Source: BMS3Bbin07 sp036244995 (lineage in GTDB: Bacteria; Nitrospirota; Thermodesulfovibrionia; Thermodesulfovibrionales; JdFR-85). Taken from it: a DNA stretch of 43,649 bases. Made by a program: the position numbers and the translations under genes. Positions within the stretch are counted from its first letter, which is position 1, and the number at the start of each line of letters is the position of its first letter. Under the pieces are notes generated by a model. The model was not told the DNA's origin. It was given only the letters and a program-made list of their open reading frames with translations, and made no database searches. The stretch lies in the NCBI GenBank assembly GCA_036244995.1, contig BTTF01000006.1, forward strand, positions 1 through 43,649, written 5' to 3'. This document shows, in pieces, positions 34,151 to 41,195 of the stretch.

Positions 34151-34510
34151 GACTATTGACTATTGATTATTGACGAATTAAACTTATTAACCCGGCAACT
34201 ATTCAGAGAGACATGTTCGTCTGCCATGTCAACCGGTAAAAACATGCTTTTTACACACCCCCCTGCCCCCTCTTTTTAGAGGGGAGTTATTCACTCCCTC
34301 CTTCTCAAGACTCTCTTTTACCAGCTTACGCTCCACCTTACCTCATTCCACTCCTCCCGGTAAGACCAGGGATGGCAAGGACTCTCCCCTCTATCAAGAG
34401 GGGATTAAGGGGTGTGTTCCTTTTAAAAAATCTGTTTTTATTTGCCGGTTTAATAAATTAAATATTTAATTCTTAATTCGTCAATAGTCAATCATCAATA
34501 GTCAATAGTC
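34151..34510. repeat. Outer GACTATTGA inverted repeat enclosing MITE copy B
   Basis: The tract at 34151-34182 (GACTATTGACTATTGATTAT, then TGACGAATTAA) returns inverted at 34473-34510 with one short extra unit. The arms enclose the MITE-like element at 34184-34456, so one palindromic repeat seems to have been split by another. Together they fill the 386-base gap between ruvA and ruvB. Confidence 0.65.
34184..34456. repeat. 273-bp MITE-like element, copy B
   Basis: Second copy of the element at 32762-33033, in the same orientation. Its ends are near-perfect inverted repeats (TTATTAACCCGGCAA; 14 of 15 match the other end). The internal AGAGGGGAG and TCAAGAGGGGATTAAGGGG pairing is kept, while the central 100 bases differ from copy A. 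The two copies bracket ruvB. Confidence 0.78.
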
Positions 34511-34516
34511 AATCTC

Positions 34517-35083
34517 TCACCTGTTCAGATATTTAAACGACTCTTTAAGGAGATTCTCAATCTCCCTGATTCCCTTCTGATAGGCACGATCCAGCACCTC
34601 CTGGGCATGTGCCTTTTTATATCCGAGGTTGACCAGCGCTGAAAGGGTATCCTCGTAAGCCCGCTCTTTTTTCTCCCCTGTCTTCGGAAGCTTCTCCCTG
34701 AGCTCGAGAATAATCCTCTGCGCGGTCTTTTTCCCCACACCGGGAATCCTTGTCAGCAATCCCACATCCTCTGTCTCTACCGCCCTTAAAAAATCCTCGA
34801 CTGGAGAGCCGGACAGGATATTCAGCGCAAGCCTTGGTCCCACCCCTGAAATACCCAGCAGGGATTTAAATACCTTCTTCCCGTTTTCATCCAGAAAACC
34901 ATAGAGGTCTATGGCATCATCCTTCACATTCGTATAGATAAAGAGGAAGACCTCCCTGCCCTCCTCCGGCAATTCTGAAAGCACGCTCAGAGGGACACTC
35001 ACCTCATAGCCAACCCCCCCTGTCTCAACCACTATGCACTCAGGCCGCTTCAGAGAGAGCCTGCCTCTCAAAGTCCCTATCAT
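34517..35083 (-). CDS. ruvA: Holliday junction DNA-binding protein RuvA
   Basis: A 188-residue RuvA, slightly shorter than the roughly 200-residue norm. An N-terminal OB-fold (MIGTLRGRLSL...GVGYEV), tandem helix-hairpin-helix motifs (GISGVGPRLAL, IPGVGKKTAQRI) and the C-terminal RuvB-binding helical domain (about 140-188) are present. It binds the four-way junction and loads RuvB. The start has only a weak GAG before it; a stronger GGAGGG lies 12 bases upstream. RuvB is the next gene but is separated by nested repeats. No ruvC is seen between ruvA and the M6 gene. Confidence 0.93.
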   Translation of the reverse strand: MIGTLRGRLSLKRPECIVVETGGVGYEVSVPLSVLSELPEEGREVFLFIYTNVKDDAIDLYGFLDENGKKVFKSLLGISGVGPRLALNILSGSPVEDFLRAVETEDVGLLTRIPGVGKKTAQRIILELREKLPKTGEKKERAYEDTLSALVNLGYKKAHAQEVLDRAYQKGIREIENLLKESFKYLNR

Positions 35084-35142
35084 CTCGGGGATTGCCCTCC
35101 TTTTTTAAAAAAACGGATATGTTTCATCTATAATTCAGGTGT

Positions 35143-35148
35143 ATTATA
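35143..35148 (-). promoter_or_regulatory. TATAAT -10 box upstream of ruvA
   Basis: On the minus strand the sequence TTGTATAATACACC contains a perfect -10 hexamer about 60 bases before the ruvA ATG. No good -35 hexamer is found at 16-18 bases, so this is only a candidate promoter for ruvAB. Confidence 0.35.
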
Positions 35149-35210
35149 CAATAAAGAAAGGTTGTTACAGGAAGAACAGCGGGGATTAAAAAAAAGCAGG
35201 ACTACATTGG

Positions 35211-35303
35211 GCCGCAGATTTTCGCAGATAAACGCAGATTGTCAGAATTTTTAAAACAACTTTCCCTGATAAGTATCTGCGTGTTTCTGCGAAAATCTGC
35301 GGC
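35211..35303. repeat. Palindromic intergenic repeat, CCGCAGATT family
   Basis: A 28-base arm at 35211-35238 pairs with 35276-35303 with two mismatches. The words GCCGCAGATTTTCGCAGAT are shared with the element at 116-203. It lies 8 bases beyond the M6 protease stop and could also act as that gene's transcript 3' hairpin, though no T-run follows. Confidence 0.7.
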
Positions 35304-35311
35304 AGAGAGTA

Positions 35312-37897
35312 TTAATTTTTAGTCGTAAAGCTCCTTTTATAGCTTAGACTCGCCGCACCCTTGTCATCACTTGCAACAACCTGCCAGGAGTATGTAGTGT
35401 CAGGGCTGAAGTTCTCAACCGTATAGCTCAAAAAGGCTGTTTCCGTCTCACCGGAGACCTTGCCGTCTACATCGGAAACCGTACCCTTGCCGCATGAGAC
35501 CAGCAACATTGCCGTTAATATTATCATCCCTGCCAACAGGGCTATCCTCCTCCGCCTTCCATCACCTGCAATGACCACTCCGAACAGCAGCAGTCCAAGC
35601 CCTGCGTAAAGTGTCCTGTCGGCCCTGCCCGTAAGGGTTGTTGATCCTTCCACTTTAGCGGCAACACAGTTCTCCTGAGTCCCTTCATTGTCTTCACAGT
35701 ATCTGATCTCATAGGTCACAGGGTCACCCTCCGGGTCTGTGACTCCCTCCCATTGAAACGTTACCGTGGTCTCCAGACCTGTTTCACCGTCTTGAGGTGA
35801 GACAGGCGCAGGCCTGTCCGGTGTATGGTTGCCCTCTTCCGGCAAGCATGAGCCCGTGACTCTCTCAAACGCCTCTGCATCCACCCCTTCGGAAACAGTC
35901 CAGGGCCAGCTCTCACCAGCTGACGTCCCGCACATGGATACCACAACCTCACTCTCATCCGGGTCGTCGGAAGGAATGCGGACGACCTTGCCCCAGGCGC
36001 CTGTATCAGGCGAGGGGTCGGTGAAGAGAATCGTGAGTGTGCAGGCGGCTGATGGCACAATAGTCCGGTTTGAACAGTTATCTGTTATGGTGAATGGCCG
36101 GAACAGCGCCGGCTGGTCGGATACATAGGGTATCTGACCGATGTTCAGGTCTGCATCACCGAGATTGGCTACAGTTACAGTATGAGATGTGTTCGGTATA
36201 TCTCCAAACGGCACCTCAAGGTCATTATCCGTACCTGACGAATCAGTGACTGAAATATCAGGTTCAGGCACTGCTGCAAGGGTTACCGTCATTACCGGGG
36301 CAGAGGCGCTGATGGAGGTCACCTTTACATAACTTTCCGTTCCGTTATATAGATTACTGTCCGGGGTGCTGCTGCCTGTAAACGACGTATTGTCGGCAGA
36401 ACCTGGATAGAGGTCGCCGCTGTCTCCCCTGTTATCATTCTTCTCAAGGTTCCAGAGGCCGTCGGCCTGCTCCAGTGAGACCCGATAGTGGGTTACTGAG
36501 CAGTCAGAGGGGGGATAACACTCGTTTTTGTTATCTGTCCGGCTTTCATCTATATGCCATATGGCAAGGCCGGCTGCGGGCAGTCTCTCATCAAAAGTAC
36601 CTGGAATACGCTGCCTGTTTTCTACCAGTAAATATTCCCCTCCGGTAGCAGGACTCCCGGGGAGAAGCTGATACACATCCGCCGCAGAGGCTGCCGCATT
36701 AATGGGCTCATCAGTCAGTCTATATGTAACCTGGGTTGGTGTAACCCATCCGAGGAAGTATTTGCTCCATGCCGACATAAGGGCAGGGGTATCCCCAAGG
36801 GTTGACACATAGTTCCATGAACCTCCAGCCATCAAACCCCAGTTACCTATCCCCTCCGAGCTCCCGTCAGTGTCGTAGAGGTCAGGCAGGCCCAGGGCAT
36901 GGCCGTACTCATGGGTGAAGACACCTATCGTTGACTGGGTTGCCGAAGGAGTTGACTGATAAAGCTCGGGCATGATGATGTAATTGTTCACAATATAGCC
37001 GCCCGGGCAGGCAGCGTCTGAATCGCCTGTGGTATAGGCGCCGTAGTGGCTGTATCCAGCGTATTGGGCGCTGGCGAGGTCCCAGCTATTGGACCATATA
37101 TCTGTTTTGGATTCACCAACCTCCTCGCCGGTGCCCTGATGGACTATTCCCACTACATCCACGTAACAGTCCCCGTCGGAGTCATAGGCGGAAAAATCAA
37201 CCGTGGCATCTGCTGCCGCAACGGCCTCGTAAACAAGGTCTCCGGGCCAGGTATCCCTCCCCTGCGCATCATTAACAGCGCCGTAGTAGTTATGGTTATT
37301 TGCCGCTGTGTACCATCCTACAACACCGGCCGGACCGGGTGATATGCTGAAGGCTCCGTATGAAACCTCCTCGTAGTAGTCCTTCATGCTCTTGTTTCCC
37401 GTACCAAACAGGAGGGCATCAAAATCCAGGGGGTTGTACGTCGTTGTTGTATCATTAAAATTTATCAGGATGACGGGGATATTCGCAGTCCCTGAGGGAG
37501 GCACCACCCTTTGAGGCGTATCGACGGACTTTACCGCCTTGCTCCGAGGGGTTTTCAGCGCGGTCTTTTCAACCGGCCTGAGATGTATTTTTAAACCAAC
37601 AGGGAGTTCAATTCCAACAACCCGGGAAGAGGCTTCAAGCCTTCCCTTGCCGTCTGTCCTGGCGTAAGTCCAGTTTCCCGTAACCTTATCACGAATGACG
37701 GTGTGCTCATCTTCAGTCTCCCAGCCATGCGACCACTCATCACCCCACTGCCGGGCAGGAAACTCTGTCCCGTCAGCCTGCCTGAGAATGTGCTCAACCG
37801 GGGCAGCCACAACCGCTCCGGCCTCCACCCCCCACAGTGCAATAATACAACAAACCATAACTGCGCAAAAAACAACTCCGGTTATTCCTGTCTTCAT
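35312..37897 (-). CDS. Exported M6-type metalloprotease with split Fn3 / lipobox C-terminus
   Basis: An 861-residue exported protein. After a signal peptide (about 1-32) and a propeptide-like region, the peptidase domain carries HEYGHALGLPD, with H329, E330, H333 and D339 matching the HExxHxxGxxD zinc site of the M6 (immune inhibitor A) family. A DSDGDCYVD calcium-type loop (about 239-247) precedes it. A HYDIN/choice-of-anchor-D domain follows (about 545-665). The C-terminal Fn3-like domain is interrupted by a hydrophobic helix (about 764-779), R781-R784, a second helix and a lipobox-like LLVSC with C802; the remaining Fn3 strands (SPDTTYSWQVVASD) then complete the domain. It is the last of three adjacent genes sharing this C-terminus. 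Confidence 0.85.
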   Translation of the reverse strand: MKTGITGVVFCAVMVCCIIALWGVEAGAVVAAPVEHILRQADGTEFPARQWGDEWSHGWETEDEHTVIRDKVTGNWTYARTDGKGRLEASSRVVGIELPVGLKIHLRPVEKTALKTPRSKAVKSVDTPQRVVPPSGTANIPVILINFNDTTTTYNPLDFDALLFGTGNKSMKDYYEEVSYGAFSISPGPAGVVGWYTAANNHNYYGAVNDAQGRDTWPGDLVYEAVAAADATVDFSAYDSDGDCYVDVVGIVHQGTGEEVGESKTDIWSNSWDLASAQYAGYSHYGAYTTGDSDAACPGGYIVNNYIIMPELYQSTPSATQSTIGVFTHEYGHALGLPDLYDTDGSSEGIGNWGLMAGGSWNYVSTLGDTPALMSAWSKYFLGWVTPTQVTYRLTDEPINAAASAADVYQLLPGSPATGGEYLLVENRQRIPGTFDERLPAAGLAIWHIDESRTDNKNECYPPSDCSVTHYRVSLEQADGLWNLEKNDNRGDSGDLYPGSADNTSFTGSSTPDSNLYNGTESYVKVTSISASAPVMTVTLAAVPEPDISVTDSSGTDNDLEVPFGDIPNTSHTVTVANLGDADLNIGQIPYVSDQPALFRPFTITDNCSNRTIVPSAACTLTILFTDPSPDTGAWGKVVRIPSDDPDESEVVVSMCGTSAGESWPWTVSEGVDAEAFERVTGSCLPEEGNHTPDRPAPVSPQDGETGLETTVTFQWEGVTDPEGDPVTYEIRYCEDNEGTQENCVAAKVEGSTTLTGRADRTLYAGLGLLLFGVVIAGDGRRRRIALLAGMIILTAMLLVSCGKGTVSDVDGKVSGETETAFLSYTVENFSPDTTYSWQVVASDDKGAASLSYKRSFTTKN
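35492..35614 (-). other. Conserved helix-Arg cluster-lipobox block in the M6 protease
   Basis: Encodes residues 762-802: TLYAGLG, a hydrophobic run, RRRR, a second hydrophobic run and LLVSC. The same block occurs at the same place in the next two proteins upstream. It looks like a C-terminal sorting signal followed directly by a lipoprotein signal peptide, placed inside an Fn3 domain. Confidence 0.75.
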
Positions 37898-37926
37898 CCA
37901 CCCCCCAGGCCTAAAGCTTAAAAGGG

Positions 37927-37978
37927 GACAGGCTGCTTTCTTCCCTGATTTAAAAAAAGGAAAAAAGCAGCCTGTCCT
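37927..37978 (-). terminator. Hairpin after the rhodanese gene, possible terminator
   Basis: GGACAGGCTGCTTT (37927-37940) is perfectly complementary to 37965-37978. On the minus strand the 14-bp stem is followed by CCCCTTTT, a weak terminator tail. It separates the rhodanese gene from the M6 gene and may reduce read-through. Confidence 0.55.
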
Positions 37979-38008
37979 TCCATACTAATTTTAATATCCC
38001 TTCTTCAC

Positions 38009-40810
38009 TTACCGTGTTGTAAAGCTCCATATTTCACTTGAAGCCTCACCACCCTGTCCATCACTTGCAATGACCTTCCAGTTGTAAGACCTATTGGCAT
38101 CAAGTGGAACGGGAGCGTGATAGGTCTTAATACCGGGCGCTGAAAAGGGATCAGTACCGTTAGCGCTCGATGTATCGGTTGTGCTTTTACCGCATGAGAC
38201 GAGGAACATGGCTGTTATTGCCATCAGACCGATCAACAGCGCTATCTTCCTGCGCCTTTCACTGCCGGCAATGACCATCCCGAAGAACAACAGTCCTGCC
38301 CCGGAACCAAGTCCGGCATAAAGGGTATTGCTGCTCCCCCTGGCAACATTACCAGCCACGGGCACGGGGTAACAGTTACTGCCTTCAAGTGCCTCGCCGT
38401 CAGGGGCATAACAGACCTGATAGGACACATCGTCTGTGGAACTCCAGGCGAATTTTACATCCGTCGGCACGTTTACGTCTTCGGCAGCCGGGTAGAGGAG
38501 GGCAGGTACGCTTGGCGCTGCCGTACTAACTGCAGCGGGCACTGCACAATCACTCAGGAGGCTCAGGAGTTCGTTGCCTGACACAGTAGAGTCGGTTGTT
38601 ACGGCACTCGTCCAGCGCGGGGCCGTGCCTACGGTTGTTCCGCACATGGCTATTTTCACCTGTGGAACAGTTGCATCATTGGAATTTATACGGATGACCT
38701 TGCCGAAAGAGCCTACGGCAGTCGGTGAAAAGACAACATCCACTGTGCAGGTTCCTCCGTTTGCAAGAGTTCCTGCAGTGGAGCAGTTGTCTGTTATGGT
38801 AAACGGATCAAATTTGGCCTGGCCTAAAGTTGCAAAGGATGTGTCATTCATGGTAAGTGGAGAAGTGCCCTTATTGGTTACAGTGATGGTCTGTGATGCT
38901 GATGAGCTGTTTACTGCTACAGTCTTGCCGTAATTCAACTCCAGGTCATCGGTTGTCCCTGCATCATCGGTCACAGCAATGCTCGTTGAGACCCCAAGGG
39001 ACCTGTCACCAGGACCGGCAGCATATGCATGGTCATTCCACATCGTATACTGCGCAGGATCAGTAGCCGGACAGGTATATGGAGCACTACTACTACCCCA
39101 GCCGCTCTGTGCCCTTACGTTCCAGGTGTGGGAGCCGGCAGCAGGTGTATAGGAGGGGAATGAGTACTCTGTCCAGGGGGTACCTTCCACGGTATCAGTT
39201 GTGCTTGTAGCTACAGGAGCGCTGCCTACATCAGGGGAGTTGCCTACATACAGATCTACGCTGCTTACACAGGGATGGCCCCTGCCGTCAGCCCTGGGAA
39301 CCTCGAGTATCCCGACCTTAAACGGCACGGCACCGTTTGCGTATCCATCAGGCGGGGTTACAGCATAAATCTGAGGTCCGTGGAAGTCGGGATTGGTGGC
39401 AAGTCCGTCAATTTTATACCACTCCAGCATGCCCCCACCGGCATAAGTGTCAACACCGTCAATGGAGTAAACATTTCTGAATCCCAGTTTCTGCATATAG
39501 GCGCCTGCCCAGTAGCCGCGGTAGCCATTGGTGCTGATGAGGTAGATCCTTTTATTGAAATCAATGACCCCTGCCTGTTTCAGGTACCCAAGGATGGATT
39601 GAAACTCGCCAGTATCTTCCGGGAATGCACCCGCAAAGCGACTGATCCAGAAGGGCACATTTGGAGGAAGAACCGTTACACCGGTTAGAGTATCGGTCCA
39701 CTGAGGGGAACGGGCATTAGAGGATGTACTGGCGCAATTATAAGAAAACGAAGGAGCCTGTCCTGTCACAGCGCATCCGTTATGCTCTTCCCAGGTGCGG
39801 ACGTCAACTATTATGCCGGTACGTGCAGCGGCAGAGGATTCAGCCTCTACCGCTGAAATATCGGACACTCCAAGGGCATTGTTGTTAAGCCCCCTCCCGG
39901 CATTATTGACTGCAAGCGCCCTCCAGGTATAGGTTCCAAGGGGTATGTCGAACGGAGCGGTACCGGAGGTGGAATCAAATGTATATTTGGTCCAGAGGCT
40001 GCCGGAGGTATCGGTCGTGTCAAAAGCAACCTCATTCCCCCTGTATCCGGCTTTATCGAACATCTGAAGCGAGACCCTGGTTACCGGTGGGAGGGTAAAG
40101 GAACCGCTTGAGGTCGGCTCCAGGATGCTGACGGTAAAAACCGTATTGCCGTCAAAGGTTGCAAAGACCTGCGGCGGCACAGTGGTAAAACTGAAATACT
40201 CCCCCATCCCCATATATTTAGGCAAAGAGTCGGCGTTCCACTCGGACATGCCTCCCTCGGCAGTGCCGGTACCGTCACCGTCAATATTGTACAGGTTGGC
40301 AAATGTGCCGCTCCCTGTTTTAGCGCTGTTAAATGTCCTGCCGTCCATCCATGTAGCCATGTAGCGGCTCCTCACCCCTGTACGGCAGAGGAAGTAAAGC
40401 CTTGTGTTAAAGTCAATCACTCCCCTCTCAAGCAGACCCTGTATAATATCCGTCACCTCTGTTGGGTTCTGTGGCACTGTGCCGGTATTGGTGTCAATCC
40501 ACCAAGGGATGTTTATCGGCAGATGTGTTTTACCGTTTACCCTCCACTTCGGGGTACCGTTGTATACAGTGTTAGTGTCTATAGCCCCTGCTATTGCACA
40601 GTCGGTGGGACCCCAGGGGGGGCATTTACCGTTATTCTCATCAACTGAGCGCACATCTATTATAACCGCATCCGTGCCGGTATCTTTCACGTCATTGTAA
40701 GCAACAGTCGCCGGTACTTCAGTAAAAGCGGCCCTTGCCGACTGCGCTGCAAACAGAAAAAACCCTGTGAGCGCCAGAAAAAAAATGGTGTATATTCCTG
40801 TTCTCCTCAT
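38009..40810 (-). CDS. Exported tandem rhodanese protein with HYDIN-type domain and split Fn3 / lipobox C-terminus
   Basis: A 933-residue protein. The start at 40810 has AAGGAGG six bases upstream and opens a good signal peptide (ending QSARAA); an in-frame ATG at 40864 would not. The first rhodanese-like domain (about 30-200) has the active loop C142-R-T-G-V-R. The second (about 320-470) has the aligned loop I-S426-T-N-G-Y-R, with cysteine replaced by serine, so it should be inactive for sulfur transfer. Beta-sandwich segments follow each rhodanese unit. A HYDIN/choice-of-anchor-D domain (about 625-735) and an Fn3-like domain end the protein, with a helix-RRRK-helix-LVSC block (R852-K855, C873) inside the latter. 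Periplasmic sulfur handling is a plausible but untested role. Confidence 0.82.
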   Translation of the reverse strand: MRRTGIYTIFFLALTGFFLFAAQSARAAFTEVPATVAYNDVKDTGTDAVIIDVRSVDENNGKCPPWGPTDCAIAGAIDTNTVYNGTPKWRVNGKTHLPINIPWWIDTNTGTVPQNPTEVTDIIQGLLERGVIDFNTRLYFLCRTGVRSRYMATWMDGRTFNSAKTGSGTFANLYNIDGDGTGTAEGGMSEWNADSLPKYMGMGEYFSFTTVPPQVFATFDGNTVFTVSILEPTSSGSFTLPPVTRVSLQMFDKAGYRGNEVAFDTTDTSGSLWTKYTFDSTSGTAPFDIPLGTYTWRALAVNNAGRGLNNNALGVSDISAVEAESSAAARTGIIVDVRTWEEHNGCAVTGQAPSFSYNCASTSSNARSPQWTDTLTGVTVLPPNVPFWISRFAGAFPEDTGEFQSILGYLKQAGVIDFNKRIYLISTNGYRGYWAGAYMQKLGFRNVYSIDGVDTYAGGGMLEWYKIDGLATNPDFHGPQIYAVTPPDGYANGAVPFKVGILEVPRADGRGHPCVSSVDLYVGNSPDVGSAPVATSTTDTVEGTPWTEYSFPSYTPAAGSHTWNVRAQSGWGSSSAPYTCPATDPAQYTMWNDHAYAAGPGDRSLGVSTSIAVTDDAGTTDDLELNYGKTVAVNSSSASQTITVTNKGTSPLTMNDTSFATLGQAKFDPFTITDNCSTAGTLANGGTCTVDVVFSPTAVGSFGKVIRINSNDATVPQVKIAMCGTTVGTAPRWTSAVTTDSTVSGNELLSLLSDCAVPAAVSTAAPSVPALLYPAAEDVNVPTDVKFAWSSTDDVSYQVCYAPDGEALEGSNCYPVPVAGNVARGSSNTLYAGLGSGAGLLFFGMVIAGSERRRKIALLIGLMAITAMFLVSCGKSTTDTSSANGTDPFSAPGIKTYHAPVPLDANRSYNWKVIASDGQGGEASSEIWSFTTR
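38192..38326 (-). other. Conserved helix-Arg cluster-lipobox block in the rhodanese protein
   Basis: Encodes residues 829-873: TLYAGLGSGAGLLFFG..., RRRK, a second hydrophobic run and FLVSC. DNA around the cysteine codon (38190-38212) is identical over 23 bases to that in the upstream gene (41362-41384), unlike the surrounding sequence. Confidence 0.75.
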
Positions 40811-40851
40811 AACAACCTCCTTGACCTCAATGTAGTACCTCCAAAACCTGA

Positions 40852-40913
40852 CCACAGAGGACACAGAGATTATTTCAAAGATTAAAAATCGGTCTTCAAG
40901 TGTTTCTCTGTGG
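40852..40913. repeat. CCACAGAG/CTCTGTGG palindrome
   Basis: CCACAGAG at 40852-40859 pairs with CTCTGTGG at 40906-40913. A weaker relative lies at 32694-32750. It is upstream of the rhodanese ribosome-binding site, and with the following MITE and terminator it fills the 385-base gap between the two genes. Confidence 0.45.
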
Positions 40914-40946
40914 CAAAATTCTTTTTTTTATCTCTTTATAGATATT

Positions 40947-41094
40947 TAATTAGAGTCTGTGTATAAACTGCGGTCATTTGTCATTCCCGCAAACAAAGTA
41001 CGTCGGGAATCCTTCTTAAAGAACGATTTCCCGAACGCTTTCGGGGAATGACAGAAAAAGACAACTCTTTGACTTTATACACAGACTCTAATTA
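40947..41094. repeat. 148-bp MITE with 21-bp perfect terminal inverted repeats
   Basis: The 21 bases at 40947-40967 (TAATTAGAGTCTGTGTATAA plus A) are exactly complementary to 41074-41094. The interior holds paired TCATTCCCG / CGGGAATGACA motifs and no coding sequence. The ends resemble those of IS256-type insertion sequences, so a non-autonomous derivative is likely; no transposase is present in the window. A truncated relative lies at 26380-26443. Confidence 0.85.
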
Positions 41095-41126
41095 GTAACT
41101 GTAAAAAATATTAATCTGAAAGAATT

Positions 41127-41159
41127 AAAAGGCCCGGACCACCTGCGGCGGCCCGGGCC
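41127..41159 (-). terminator. Intrinsic terminator after the HYDIN-repeat gene
   Basis: GGCCCGG (41131-41137) pairs with CCGGGCC (41153-41159) in a GC-rich hairpin. On the minus strand it is followed by TTTTA. It lies 36 bases past the stop of the HYDIN-repeat gene, so the rhodanese gene probably has its own promoter. Confidence 0.75.
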
Positions 41160-41195
41160 GGAGTTACATCTCAAATTCTGCTAATACAGACCTCT

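Noticed and set aside
32762..34456. CRISPR array or composite transposon around ruvB
   Set aside because: Only two 272-bp repeats, no spacers, and no transposase between them; ruvB is a housekeeping gene.
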